From the NCBI GenBank assembly GCA_905478555.1, contig CAJQIZ010000012.1, positions 1 to 64,000 on the forward strand: a stretch of DNA of 64,000 nucleotides, given 5' to 3'. Below, one piece after another: positions 34,490 to 43,392 of the stretch (its first letter is position 1; every line of letters begins with the position of its first letter). Under the pieces are notes generated by a model. It saw only the letters and a program-made list of their open reading frames with translations. It had not been told where the DNA came from and did no database searches. The translations under genes were made by a program, and so were the position numbers. Source of the stretch: an uncultured Flavobacteriales bacterium. Its GTDB lineage: Bacteria; Bacteroidota; Bacteroidia; Flavobacteriales; BACL11.

Positions 34490-35176
34490 ATGGAACTTAA
34501 GAAGAACCCTAAATCTGATTTAGAATCTAAGAGAGGAATTTTCCTTCCAATAGGACTTATCATAGCTTTATCGGTGACAATACTTGCTTATGAATATAAG
34601 TCGTATGGTGATCATGAAATTAACTCTTTAGGTGATGTGAATATGGATGCATTAGATGAAGAAGACATTGAAATTACTAGGCCAGAGGAAATAAAGCCTC
34701 CTCCTCCACCAGAAGCTCCACCAGAAGTTCCAGAAGAAATTGAGATTAAAGATAATGAAGAAGATTTAGATGTAGAACTGGATGTAGAAGATGCAGATAC
34801 AGATCAAGATGAAATGATTGAAATAGAAGAGGAAGAGTTTTCGGAGCCATTTATTTCAGTAGAACAAATGCCAATGCTTGGTGATTGCAAGGATGAAACT
34901 TGTACTCAGACTGAAATAATGAAATTTATCGCAAGAAACTTTAAATATCCTGAAATTGCGAAAGCGAATGGAGTAGAAGGAAGAGTTATATTAGAATTTG
35001 TAGTTGAAAAAAATGGGAAGATAGGAAGAGTTAAAATCCTTAAAGGTTTGGATAAACATATAGATAAAGCTGCTATAAATGTAGTGGAAAAACTACCTGT
35101 GTTTACACCTGGGAAACAAATTGGTAAAGCAGTACCAGTCAAATATACTGTGCCAATTAAATGTTCTTTAGGCTAA
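34490..35176 (+). CDS. TonB-family energy transducer
   Basis: The 228-residue protein has one N-terminal membrane helix (about 18-36). A proline and acidic linker follows (IKPPPPPEAPPEVPEE near 66-81, then a long Glu/Asp run to about 120). The C-terminal TonB domain (about 140-228) contains YPEIAKANGVEGRVILEFVVEKNG and the closing KAVPVKYTVPIKCSLG. It would couple the ExbBD proton-driven motor to outer-membrane receptors; no exbB or exbD genes are in the window. The very acidic linker is unusual compared with Lys/Pro-rich TonB of proteobacteria but not rare in this phylum. It is probably co-transcribed with gcvH. Confidence 0.88.
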   Translation: MELKKNPKSDLESKRGIFLPIGLIIALSVTILAYEYKSYGDHEINSLGDVNMDALDEEDIEITRPEEIKPPPPPEAPPEVPEEIEIKDNEEDLDVELDVEDADTDQDEMIEIEEEEFSEPFISVEQMPMLGDCKDETCTQTEIMKFIARNFKYPEIAKANGVEGRVILEFVVEKNGKIGRVKILKGLDKHIDKAAINVVEKLPVFTPGKQIGKAVPVKYTVPIKCSLG

Positions 35177-35188
35177 AATAAACAAAAG

Positions 35189-35215
35189 AAAACACTCAAT
35201 AAGTGGTTTTTTTTT
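35189..35215. terminator. Probable bidirectional terminator between the TonB gene and cysN
   Basis: AAAACACT (35189-35196) pairs with AGTGGTTTT (35202-35210) with one bulged G, followed by a long T run on the plus strand. The minus-strand copy also ends in T-rich sequence. It lies in the 60-nt gap between convergent genes. Confidence 0.5.
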
Positions 35216-35236
35216 ATTCTAAATTTTTTTTAGGAA

Positions 35237-36505
35237 TTAAATAATCATTCCAGCAGCAACTGTCTCATTTGTTGCTTCGTCTACTAAAACTATACTTCCT
35301 GTATTTCTATTTCTTGTATAACTATCAAAGAATAATGGTTTTGTAGTTCTTATTGTAATTCTACCAATATCATTTAATCCAATTTCTCTATCTTCTTCAT
35401 TTCTATGTAAACTGTTAATGTCCATTTTATACTTTACTTCTTTTATGATACATCTTGCAGTTTGGCTCGTGTGTCTGACAGTGTATTTCCCTCCTACAAT
35501 CATCTTCTTTTCATTCATCCAACAAATCATTACATCAATATCTTGCTCTACAGTTGGTTTATTGTTTTCTCTTACCAACATATCTCCTCTACTAATGTCA
35601 ATATTGTCTTCTAAAGTAATACAAACTGACATAGGTGAAAAGGCTTCCGTAACTTCTCCATTAAAAGTGTCAATTGATTTTATTTTAGATATAAATCCTG
35701 AAGGGAGTACAGTTACTTGATCTCCAGGTTTAAATACTCCTCCTTCAATTCTACCAGCATACCCTCTATAGTCAGGGAATTCAGGTGATTGAGGACGAAC
35801 GACATATTGTATTGGAAATCTGCAATCTACATGATTTTGATCCGAACCAATATGAATATTTTCTAACAGGTGCATTAATGTTGAACCTTCATACCAATTC
35901 ATATTTTTAGAACGATCTACTACATTATCTCCATTAAGTGCAGAAATAGGAATAAAATGAACATCTTTAATTTCTAATTTAGAGGCAAATCCTTCAAACT
36001 CAGATTTAATTTTCTCGAATGCTTTTTGGCTATGACCTACTAAATCCATTTTATTAATACAAACTGCAATATGAGGAATCTGTAAAAGGGAAGCAATAAA
36101 TGCATGTCTTTTAGTCTGCTCAATCACACCGTGTCTTGCGTCTACTAATAGTAGCGCTAGGTTAGCTGTAGATGCTCCTGTCACCATATTTCTTGTATAC
36201 TGAATATGTCCTGGAGTATCCGCAATAATAAATTTCCTTTTTGGTGTAGCAAAGTATCTGTATGCTACATCAATTGTAATTCCTTGTTCTCTTTCTGCTC
36301 TTAGTCCATCTGTTAAAAGTGCAAGGTTTACTCCTTCCTCACCTCTCTGGTTTGATGTTTCTTCTAGTAATTCCATCTGATCTTCAAATATAGCTTTACT
36401 GTCGTAAAGTAATCTTCCAATTAATGTACTCTTCCCATCATCTACACTACCTGCAGTTGTGAAACGTAAAAGCTCCATATCTAAATATCCTTTTGTTTCT
36501 CTCAT
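35237..36505 (-). CDS. cysN: Sulfate adenylyltransferase large subunit CysN (GTPase)
   Basis: With CysD this subunit makes adenosine 5'-phosphosulfate from ATP and sulfate, driven by GTP hydrolysis. The 422-residue EF-Tu-like GTPase has GSVDDGKST at 19-27, DTPGHIQYTRNM near 95 and NKMD near 151, followed by two beta-barrel domains. Start 36505 is used; MELLRFTTAGS at 36478 is an alternative start nine codons on. There is no fused APS kinase domain, as CysC is separate. Order on the minus strand is cysC-cysD-cysN. Confidence 0.94.
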   Translation of the reverse strand: MRETKGYLDMELLRFTTAGSVDDGKSTLIGRLLYDSKAIFEDQMELLEETSNQRGEEGVNLALLTDGLRAEREQGITIDVAYRYFATPKRKFIIADTPGHIQYTRNMVTGASTANLALLLVDARHGVIEQTKRHAFIASLLQIPHIAVCINKMDLVGHSQKAFEKIKSEFEGFASKLEIKDVHFIPISALNGDNVVDRSKNMNWYEGSTLMHLLENIHIGSDQNHVDCRFPIQYVVRPQSPEFPDYRGYAGRIEGGVFKPGDQVTVLPSGFISKIKSIDTFNGEVTEAFSPMSVCITLEDNIDISRGDMLVRENNKPTVEQDIDVMICWMNEKKMIVGGKYTVRHTSQTARCIIKEVKYKMDINSLHRNEEDREIGLNDIGRITIRTTKPLFFDSYTRNRNTGSIVLVDEATNETVAAGMII

Positions 36506-36517
36506 AATTTTCGTTTT

Positions 36518-37423
36518 TTAAAAGTAACCTTCTTTTTTTCTGTCTTCCATAGCAGCTTCCGATCTTTTATCATCCGCTCTACCTCCTCTTTCTGTAAATC
36601 TAGTTGTTGCAACTTCTTCAATAATCTTTTCTAAAGTATCTGCATCTGATTCAGCAACACCTGTACAGGTCATATCTCCAATCGTTCTACATCTAATAGT
36701 TCTTTCTTCCCATTTTTCAGTATCTTTTAATGCAATATAATCACATTTCCCAAGAAGTACTCCGTCTCTATTTATAACCTCTCTTTTGTGAGAGAAATAT
36801 AAAGAAGGTAGTTCAATATTTTCTTGAAGGATATATTGCCACACATCCATTTCAGTCCAGTTCGAAATTGGAAAAATTCTAAAATGTTCTCCCATTTTTT
36901 TTCTTCCATTGAAGAGATTCCATAACTCAGGTCTTTGGTTTTTTGGGTCCCATTGTCCAAATTCGTCTCTGTGTGAAAAGAATCTTTCTTTTGCTCTAGC
37001 TTTTTCTTCATCTCTTCTAGCTCCTCCCATTGCACAGTCGTATTTTCCTTCTTCTAATCCTTCTAAAAGAGTTACGGTTTGCAATCCGTTTCTAGATGCA
37101 TTAATTCCTGTTTCCTCTACAGCAGTTCCCTTGTCAATGGAGTCCTTAACGTATTTTACGATTAGTGTCTCTCCTGTTTCTACCATTAACTTATCTCTAA
37201 ATTCAATAGTTTCTGGGAAGTTGTGCCCAGTATCTACATGCATTAAAGGAAATGGAATTTTTCCAGGATGAAATGCTTTTCTTGCAAGGTGGAACATGAT
37301 AATAGAATCTTTCCCTCCAGAAAATAACATTACAGGTTTTTCAAACTGTGCTGCCACTTCTCTTAGGATGAAAATTGCTTCCGATTCTAATTCTTTTAAG
37401 TGTGTTAAATTGTACGAACTCAT
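36518..37423 (-). CDS. cysD: Sulfate adenylyltransferase small subunit CysD
   Basis: The 301-residue catalytic subunit belongs to the PP-loop ATP pyrophosphatase group, with SGGKDS at 35-40. Further blocks are MHVDTGHNFPET near 82 and GGARRDEEKARAKER near 153, plus the family-typical C-terminal REGRADDK-like segment (here ERGGRADDKRSEAAMEDRK). It forms the APS-producing heterodimer with CysN, 12 nt downstream. It starts 2 nt after cysC. Confidence 0.95.
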   Translation of the reverse strand: MSSYNLTHLKELESEAIFILREVAAQFEKPVMLFSGGKDSIIMFHLARKAFHPGKIPFPLMHVDTGHNFPETIEFRDKLMVETGETLIVKYVKDSIDKGTAVEETGINASRNGLQTVTLLEGLEEGKYDCAMGGARRDEEKARAKERFFSHRDEFGQWDPKNQRPELWNLFNGRKKMGEHFRIFPISNWTEMDVWQYILQENIELPSLYFSHKREVINRDGVLLGKCDYIALKDTEKWEERTIRCRTIGDMTCTGVAESDADTLEKIIEEVATTRFTERGGRADDKRSEAAMEDRKKEGYF

Positions 37424-37425
37424 TT

Positions 37426-38034
37426 TTACTTGTTTTTTATTTTTGGTAATATATAATCTAGAACTTTCTGTACAGATTCTTCTATTGAAAGTTCAGAAGT
37501 GTTTATCTCTAATTCAGGATTTTCTGGAGCTTCAAATGGAGCGCTTATTCCTGTAAAATCTTTTATTTCTCCTTTTCTGGCTTTTTTGTATAGTCCTTTT
37601 ACATCTCTCTTTTCACAAGTAGATATAGATGCATTTATAAAAACTTCTACAAAGTTCTTCTCTCCAATTATATCTTTTGCAACTTGTCTAACTTTTTTAG
37701 TAGGGCTTACAAAACAATTTAAGGTAACTATTCCGCAATTTATAAATAATTTAGAAACTTCAGCAATTCTTCTTATGTTTTCTCCTCTATCTTCAGAAGA
37801 AAAATTAAGATTATTACTAATTCCAATTCTTATATTATCTCCATCTAATAATTGATTTAAAACCCCTTGTGAATGTAAGTATCGTTCCACACCTTTTGCT
37901 ACAGTAGTTTTCCCAGAACCAGAAAGTCCTGTCATCCAAATAACCATTGATCTCTGATTTAGAAGGGCTTCTTTATCTTCTCTTTGTAAAATATCATCAA
38001 AAATGGTGAATATATTTTCTTTTGATTCTTTCAT
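37426..38034 (-). CDS. cysC: Adenylylsulfate kinase CysC
   Basis: APS kinase phosphorylates APS to PAPS, the universal sulfuryl donor. The 202-residue stand-alone enzyme has the P-loop GLSGSGKTT at 36-44, LLDGDNIRIGI near 62-72, and the family Ser in NCFVSPTKKVRQ (Ser110). It leads the cysC-cysD-cysN operon. With no PAPS reductase or sulfite reductase in the window and sulfotransferases and cysQ in the divergent locus, PAPS here is most likely used for sulfation. Confidence 0.94.
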   Translation of the reverse strand: MKESKENIFTIFDDILQREDKEALLNQRSMVIWMTGLSGSGKTTVAKGVERYLHSQGVLNQLLDGDNIRIGISNNLNFSSEDRGENIRRIAEVSKLFINCGIVTLNCFVSPTKKVRQVAKDIIGEKNFVEVFINASISTCEKRDVKGLYKKARKGEIKDFTGISAPFEAPENPELEINTSELSIEESVQKVLDYILPKIKNK

Positions 38035-38046
38035 AATTTAAGTTTA

Positions 38047-38054
38047 CAAATTTA
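38047..38054 (-). promoter_or_regulatory. -7 element for cysC-cysD-cysN
   Basis: On the minus strand TAAATTTG matches TAnnTTTG and ends 12 nt before the cysC ATG. It shares a 93-nt gap with the divergent deoC promoter. Confidence 0.5.
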
Positions 38055-38102
38055 GTAAAAATATCGGAATTAGAATTTATTAATAATATCAGATAAAATT
38101 AG

Positions 38103-38110
38103 TAGATTTG
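38103..38110 (+). promoter_or_regulatory. -7 element for deoC, decides its start codon
   Basis: TAGATTTG matches TAnnTTTG. Its last base is the first base of a possible GTG start at 38110, so transcription starts downstream of that GTG and the ATG at 38128 must be used. Confidence 0.55.
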
Positions 38111-38127
38111 TGAGAAATTTAGACCTA

Positions 38128-38829
38128 ATGAAAACGGAAGAATATCTAGACTCTACCTATCTGAAAACAGCTGAGCAATCATCAATATCTGAAGAAAAAA
38201 ATAAAGAGAATATTGTAGATTTAGTAAATGAAGCTATTGAACATAATTTTAAGTTAGTGATGATTCGTCCTGAATTTGTTGCTATGGCAAAAAAAATGAC
38301 AATGGATTCGGAAGTATTAGTTGGTACTGTTATTGATTTCCCAATGGGAGACGGAACGACAGAAGAAAAATTAAAACAAGCTAAAGAAGTAATTGATCTT
38401 GATGCTGACGAATTAGACTATGTCTGTGATTATAATTTTTTTAAACAGAAAAGATTTGAGAAATTTGATGTAGATATATTAGAGGGTACTAAACTTGCTG
38501 TAAATTATAATAAGACTGTAAAGTGGATTATTGAAACGGGAGCTCTTTCAAAAGAAGAAATAAGAAGTATTACAGAAAGAATATCTAATATTGTATCAAA
38601 AAATTTCCCTGATTTCTCAGAGAGAGTATTTATTAAAACATCTACTGGCTGTTATGGAGGATTTGGAGCAACAGTAAAGGATGTAAAGATGATGAAATCT
38701 GTTTCAGGAAATCTTCCAATAAAAGCTTCAGGTGGTGTGTCTAACTTTTCCGATTTTGAGAAAATTGTAGAAGCGGGAGCTGTAAGAGTTGGAACATCTA
38801 AAGCTTTACAAATTTATTTACAAAAATAA
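38128..38829 (+). CDS. deoC: Deoxyribose-phosphate aldolase
   Basis: DeoC cleaves 2-deoxyribose 5-phosphate to glyceraldehyde 3-phosphate and acetaldehyde. With the ATG at 38128 the protein has 233 residues. The Schiff-base Lys is in FIKTSTG (about Lys170) and the second catalytic Lys in IKASGGVSN (about Lys199); VIDFPMGDGTTEEKL marks the phosphate-binding family signature. It is the first gene of the plus-strand transcription unit, and cysQ follows after 29 nt. I see no functional link to sulfation or polysaccharide synthesis. Confidence 0.92.
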   Translation: MKTEEYLDSTYLKTAEQSSISEEKNKENIVDLVNEAIEHNFKLVMIRPEFVAMAKKMTMDSEVLVGTVIDFPMGDGTTEEKLKQAKEVIDLDADELDYVCDYNFFKQKRFEKFDVDILEGTKLAVNYNKTVKWIIETGALSKEEIRSITERISNIVSKNFPDFSERVFIKTSTGCYGGFGATVKDVKMMKSVSGNLPIKASGGVSNFSDFEKIVEAGAVRVGTSKALQIYLQK

Positions 38830-38858
38830 AAAACCTAAAAAAACCTATAAAACGAAAA

Positions 38859-39653
38859 ATGGATTTTCATAAATTATTAAAGGTAGCTATAAATGCCTCT
38901 GTAAGAGGAGGAGATGCAATCATGGAGATTTATGCTACCGATTTTGCAGTAGAACATAAAGATGATAAATCTCCTTTAACTTTAGCGGATAAAAATTGTA
39001 ATGATGTAATTGAAGAATATTTATTAAATACAAATATTCCGATTTTGAGTGAGGAAGGTGCTAAAATGTCTTTTCAGGAAAGAAAAAAATGGAAGTATTT
39101 TTGGTTAGTAGACCCCTTAGATGGTACTAAAGAATTTGTAAAGAGAAATGGAGAATTTACAGTAAATATAGCTATGATTCATGAAGGAAATCCTATTATG
39201 GGAGTGATATATGTTCCTGTGAAGAAAGAATTGTATTTTGCTTTGGAGGGATTAGGTTCTTTTAAAACATTAAATTTTACTGGTGAAATTACAGATTTAG
39301 AAAAGTTAATTTCTGTGTCAGATACCTTGCCAATTAAACAAGAGAGAGATACTTATATTATTGTTGGTTCTCGTTCTCATTTGTCAGCAGAAACGGAGAA
39401 ATTCTTCAATGAAAAGAGAAAAGAAAATGATAAGGTAGATGTATTGGCAGTCGGTTCTTCATTAAAACTTTGTATGGTTGCAGAAGGAAAAGCAGATGCT
39501 TACCCAAGGTACGCGCCAACTATGGAATGGGATACAGGAGCTGGGGATGCTATTTGTAGAATGGCAGGATTTCAGGTTTTACAATATAATACAGAAAATC
39601 CAGTGGAATATAATAAGGAAAACCTGCTAAATCCTTGGTTTTTGGTAAAATAA
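38859..39653 (+). CDS. cysQ: 3'(2'),5'-bisphosphate nucleotidase CysQ
   Basis: CysQ hydrolyses 3'-phosphoadenosine 5'-phosphate (PAP), the inhibitory by-product of sulfotransferases, to AMP. The 264-residue Li-sensitive phosphatase-family enzyme has the metal-binding Glu pair at SEEGA (65-66), DPLDGTKEF at 85-93 and the C-terminal EWDTGAGDAI near 223. Its place directly before the flippase and sulfotransferase genes supports a role in clearing PAP from polysaccharide sulfation. It ends 4 nt before the next gene. Confidence 0.93.
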   Translation: MDFHKLLKVAINASVRGGDAIMEIYATDFAVEHKDDKSPLTLADKNCNDVIEEYLLNTNIPILSEEGAKMSFQERKKWKYFWLVDPLDGTKEFVKRNGEFTVNIAMIHEGNPIMGVIYVPVKKELYFALEGLGSFKTLNFTGEITDLEKLISVSDTLPIKQERDTYIIVGSRSHLSAETEKFFNEKRKENDKVDVLAVGSSLKLCMVAEGKADAYPRYAPTMEWDTGAGDAICRMAGFQVLQYNTENPVEYNKENLLNPWFLVK

Positions 39654-39657
39654 ACCA

Positions 39658-41013
39658 ATGAAAAAAAAGATGAAAAACGCATTAAAAGATAAGGATTTTT
39701 CAGAAATTATAAAGGGAAGTGGTATTTCTTTTTTTTTAAGATTTGGAGGATTAGCTGTTGGTTATCTGCTTACTTTATTAATCGCTAATTTGTTTGGAGC
39801 TAATGGATTAGGTGATTATGTATTAGCGATTACTATTTTGAGACTTTTCACTTTGTTAGCTAAACTTGGTTTGGACACCACGTCTATTCGTTTTATTGCT
39901 GCTTTCGCATCACAAGATAAATGGACTAGTATTTTTAGATTTAGAAAACAAATTATTTCTATTTTATCTATTTCTTCTATAGTAGCTTCTTTATTGATGT
40001 ATTTTTTAGCAGAACCTATTGCAGATTTAATAAATGCAAATTATAAGTACATTCAGTTAAGTGCTTTTTTTGTTTTACCGATGGCTTTCTTTATGTTACA
40101 TTATGAAAGTTTAAGAGGATTAAAAAGAATTGCTGCATTTTCATTTTTTTACATGATGGCTCAGGGGTTATTTACTATTGTATCTGTATTAATAATACAT
40201 CAATTTACCATTAGTGCAAATGTTCCTATTTACGCATACTTAGTTAGTGTTTTTATAGTTTCTATTTTATCTTTTTTATCATTTAAATATTCGTTGAAGG
40301 AATCAGCAAAAGGTAAGGACAGTGCAGAAAAAGAATTAAGAAGTTATTCTGAAATTTTAAAAATATCAGTACCTTTAATGTTTGCTCAATCTGTTCAATT
40401 TATTATGGCTTGGACGGATAAATTAATGTTAGGCGCTATTGACACTCCGAATGTGTTATTAGGGTTAACTACAAATTCTTCTGAAGTTGGAATATATCAT
40501 ACCGCATTTAAACTTTCTATGTTTGCTGCGGTTGCTTTAATGTCTATTAATAGTATTGCCTCTCCTAAATTTGCTGAAATGTATGCCTCAAAAAACAAGG
40601 AAGGCCTCAAGAAAATAGTACATCAATCTACAAAAATGATATTTTGGGTTACACTTCCTCTAGTTGTAATTTTCTTTTCTATTCCAGATTTTTTATTAGG
40701 TTTATTTGGAGAAGAATTCAAAATAGGGATGTTTGCTTTTATCCTTCTCTCTTGTGGGAAAATGATTAGTGCATTTTCTGGTTCTGTGGGAAATATTTTA
40801 CAGATGACAGGAAATCAGAATATTCTTGCTAGAATACTATTTTTAGGTGCAATAATTAATGTGTTACTTAATCTGATTTTAATTCCAAAGTATGGTATTA
40901 ATGGTGCTGCGATTGCTTCAACAATTAGTACTGTTTTTTGGAACATTACTATGGTGTTTGCTGTTAAGAAAAAATTAGGGTTTTATTCATTTTATTTACC
41001 TTTTATAAGATGA
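39658..41013 (+). CDS. Wzx-type polysaccharide/oligosaccharide flippase
   Basis: The 451-residue polytopic membrane protein has about twelve hydrophobic helices and belongs to the MOP/RfbX group. ISFFLRFGGLAVGYLLTLLIAN and the central MFAQSVQFIMAWTDKLMLG repeat-like segment are typical. Such proteins flip lipid-linked repeat units across the inner membrane. With the Wzy-like gene at 43393 and the sugar-phosphotransferase at 52169 it supplies a Wzx/Wzy-dependent pathway. It overlaps the next gene by 4 nt (ATGA). Confidence 0.88.
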   Translation: MKKKMKNALKDKDFSEIIKGSGISFFLRFGGLAVGYLLTLLIANLFGANGLGDYVLAITILRLFTLLAKLGLDTTSIRFIAAFASQDKWTSIFRFRKQIISILSISSIVASLLMYFLAEPIADLINANYKYIQLSAFFVLPMAFFMLHYESLRGLKRIAAFSFFYMMAQGLFTIVSVLIIHQFTISANVPIYAYLVSVFIVSILSFLSFKYSLKESAKGKDSAEKELRSYSEILKISVPLMFAQSVQFIMAWTDKLMLGAIDTPNVLLGLTTNSSEVGIYHTAFKLSMFAAVALMSINSIASPKFAEMYASKNKEGLKKIVHQSTKMIFWVTLPLVVIFFSIPDFLLGLFGEEFKIGMFAFILLSCGKMISAFSGSVGNILQMTGNQNILARILFLGAIINVLLNLILIPKYGINGAAIASTISTVFWNITMVFAVKKKLGFYSFYLPFIR

Positions 41014-41921
41014 AGATAAATAAGATGCCAAACTTCCTTATTGTGGGAGCTGCTAAATCAGGAACTTCTTCTTTACATGAATACCTTATTCAGCATGAAG
41101 ATATATTTATGCCCACAATAAATAAAGAAGGAAGAAGTGTAAAAGAACCTCAATTCCTAATTAAGGAAAAATTGATGCATAGACTTCATTCTGGAATTTG
41201 GGACTGGAATGAGTACCAATCATTATTTAATGATGTGAAAGAAGAAAGCTGCATTGGAGAAGCTTCTGTGTTTTATTTATATTATTATAAACAAGCAATA
41301 AAAAACATAAAATATAGATTAGGAGAAAGTACAAAAATTATTATTATTTTAAGAAACCCTATTCATAGAGCGTATTCAGCATTTAATCATGTTTCTAAAA
41401 GTGGTGTAGAGAACTTGTCCTTTAAAGACTCTTTAGATCAAGAAGATAATAGGTTAGAAAAAGACGTAACCTTAACTCCAATGGTAATGTATAAGGACAT
41501 GGGTTTGTATTATAGTATGGTGAAGGCTTATAAAGCGGAGTTTAAAGATGTTCACGTTATTTTGTTTGATGATTTTAAACAGAATACAGATAAGGTAATG
41601 CACGATGTGTTTAAATTTTTAAATGTAAAAACAGAGATTAAAATAAATAGTACTGTACAACACAATGTTGGAGGAAAAAAGTGGAAAAATCAATGGCTCA
41701 GAAAACTGTTTTATAATAGAAGTTTTTTTAAATTAGTTTATCAGAAATTAATTCCCCAAAAGGTAAAATTAATGATACAAGAAAAATTAGTATTTTTGTC
41801 TACCAATCCTATAAAACCTATGAGCAAGGAAGTTCATAACGATTTGCTTTTATTTTTCAGGGAAGATATTAAGAAATTATCACAATTATTAGAATTAAAT
41901 TTAGAAAAATGGATGAAATAA
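41010..41921 (+). CDS. Sulfotransferase 1 of the polysaccharide locus
   Basis: The 303-residue protein of the Sulfotransfer_1/heparan-type superfamily has the 5'-phosphosulfate-binding loop GAAKSGTSSL at 13-22. The 3'-phosphate motif is ILRNPIHRAYSAFNHV near 113-128, with the conserved Arg and Ser. The usual EASVFYLYY region lies between. It likely transfers sulfate from PAPS to a sugar hydroxyl of the repeat unit, in the cytoplasm. The C-terminus LEKWMK overlaps the start of the next sulfotransferase by 13 nt, with that ATG inside the Lys-Trp codons. Confidence 0.88.
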   Translation: MKINKMPNFLIVGAAKSGTSSLHEYLIQHEDIFMPTINKEGRSVKEPQFLIKEKLMHRLHSGIWDWNEYQSLFNDVKEESCIGEASVFYLYYYKQAIKNIKYRLGESTKIIIILRNPIHRAYSAFNHVSKSGVENLSFKDSLDQEDNRLEKDVTLTPMVMYKDMGLYYSMVKAYKAEFKDVHVILFDDFKQNTDKVMHDVFKFLNVKTEIKINSTVQHNVGGKKWKNQWLRKLFYNRSFFKLVYQKLIPQKVKLMIQEKLVFLSTNPIKPMSKEVHNDLLLFFREDIKKLSQLLELNLEKWMK

Positions 41922-42811
41922 TATTGCCAAATTTTTTATGTCTTGGTGCTCCAAAATCAGCAACAACCTCATTGTTTGAAATACTTAAACAACATCCAGA
42001 AATAGGTCTTTCTTCTTTTAAAGAGACTCATTTTTTTGATACTGACATAAATTGGAATAAAGGAAAAAAATGGTATTCTGACAGTTATTTTTCTAATTTA
42101 ACGACAAAAAAGAGGATAGGTGAATTTACACCTTCCTATCTAAGTAAGGAGATATGTGCACAAAGAATTAAGGATACTTTAGAAGATAAGGTGAAGTTTG
42201 TTGTTATTTTAAGAAATCCTATTGATAGAGCTTTTTCTCATTATTTACATACAAGTAGAGATGAGTATGAAAAATTATCTTTTATAGAATCTTTAAGCAA
42301 AGAAACGGAAAGGTTAGAAAGTTTTGTGAAGGAAAAAGATGATTTATCGTACGCTAGGTTCTGCTATAAAGATTCAAGTATGTACTCGTCTCATCTGAAA
42401 AATTATTTTAATGTTTTTAATAAAGAACAGTTTTGTATTATTCTTTTTAATGATTTTGTAAAAAATAGATCATCAACAATTAATAAGATTTTAAGGTTTT
42501 TAGATTTATCTACAGAGTTTAAAATGAATATTGATTTAAAGATTAATCCTGCTAGTGAAGCTAGGTCAGTAAATTTAAAAAAGATAATGACAAAAAAATC
42601 TATCATAAGAACATTATTAAAATATCTAATTCCATCTTTATCTTTAAGACAAAAAATTAAGAATAAGATTCATGAAAGAAATAATAGAGCGGCTGTTAAG
42701 CCAATTTTAACAACTGAAGAAAGACTTTTTTGTTATAATAATTATTTTAAGAATGATATTATAAACTTAGAAGAATTACTTAATATTGATTTAAAAGATT
42801 GGAAAGAATGA
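41909..42811 (+). CDS. Sulfotransferase 2 of the polysaccharide locus
   Basis: This 300-residue sulfotransferase has GAPKSATTSL at 13-22 and ILRNPIDRAFSHYLHT near 105-120. The PAPS loop has Ala in place of the usual Gly (KSATT), which is seen in some family members. It is clearly diverged from the neighbour at 41010, so it is not a recent duplicate and may act on a different position or sugar. The start lies within the last codons of the previous gene. Its own end (LKDWKE) overlaps the next gene. Confidence 0.87.
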   Translation: MDEIILPNFLCLGAPKSATTSLFEILKQHPEIGLSSFKETHFFDTDINWNKGKKWYSDSYFSNLTTKKRIGEFTPSYLSKEICAQRIKDTLEDKVKFVVILRNPIDRAFSHYLHTSRDEYEKLSFIESLSKETERLESFVKEKDDLSYARFCYKDSSMYSSHLKNYFNVFNKEQFCIILFNDFVKNRSSTINKILRFLDLSTEFKMNIDLKINPASEARSVNLKKIMTKKSIIRTLLKYLIPSLSLRQKIKNKIHERNNRAAVKPILTTEERLFCYNNYFKNDIINLEELLNIDLKDWKE

Positions 42812-43389
42812 TTGAATTAATACAAAAAATAAAATTAAAAATTCAGAAAATATTTTTCATTATTTTTTATACTTCAAGTTTTAAGAGTTTTGGAAAAAGA
42901 TCTACTTTCGTTTTCCCCTTTCGAATTAATGGAGCAAAATTTATTTCTGTTGCAGAAAAAGTTCATATAAATGAAGGGGCTTGGTTGATGGCTTTAAAGA
43001 ATTCTAAGAAAGACCCAGTCATTAGTATTGGAAGTGGATCATACATAGGAAGATCTGTACATATTGTTGCTGTGAATAGAATTGATATTAAAGATAATGT
43101 TGCCATGGCCGATAAGGTCTATATAACAGATAATGCACATAATTATGAAGATATTAATACTCTGATGAAGGAACAAGAGATTCTAGATTTTGGACCAGTT
43201 GTAATTGGAGAAAATACTTGGTTAGGAGAAAATTCTTGTATAATGGGGGCTTCAATTGGGAAGCATTGTGTAATAGGTGTTAATTCTGTTGTAAAATCTG
43301 ATATACCTGATTATTCTATTGCAGTTGGTTCACCAGCTCGTGTTATTAAACAATATAATTTTGAAACCAAGAAATGGGAGAAGAGATAG
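42808..43389 (+). CDS. Left-handed beta-helix acyltransferase (WbbJ/LacA-like)
   Basis: The 193-residue protein has hexapeptide-repeat character throughout the middle (ISIGSGSYIGRSVHIVA, IKDNVAMADKVYITDNAH, GPVVIGENTWLGENSCIMGASIGKH split over about 70-165). It ends with the SPARVIKQY signature of the maltose/galactoside acetyltransferase group. It probably O-acetylates a sugar of the polysaccharide. The ATG at 42808 gives a typical ATGA overlap with the previous stop; a TTG at 42799 is an alternative in the same 13-nt overlap register as the other sulfotransferase junctions. Confidence 0.83.
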   Translation: MIELIQKIKLKIQKIFFIIFYTSSFKSFGKRSTFVFPFRINGAKFISVAEKVHINEGAWLMALKNSKKDPVISIGSGSYIGRSVHIVAVNRIDIKDNVAMADKVYITDNAHNYEDINTLMKEQEILDFGPVVIGENTWLGENSCIMGASIGKHCVIGVNSVVKSDIPDYSIAVGSPARVIKQYNFETKKWEKR

Positions 43390-43392
43390 TAA

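Noticed and set aside
36772-37271. Overlapping ORFs of 87 and 120 codons inside cysD
   Set aside because: They are opposite-frame shadows of a conserved gene, with no family features or start signals.
35237-38034. cysC-D-N as part of assimilatory sulfate reduction to cysteine
   Set aside because: No cysH, cysI, cysJ or cysK is present in the window, while cysQ and four sulfotransferases are; I cannot exclude reductases elsewhere.
38110-38127. GTG start for deoC at 38110
   Set aside because: It overlaps the TAGATTTG promoter element, and the ATG at 38128 gives the usual DeoC N-terminus.
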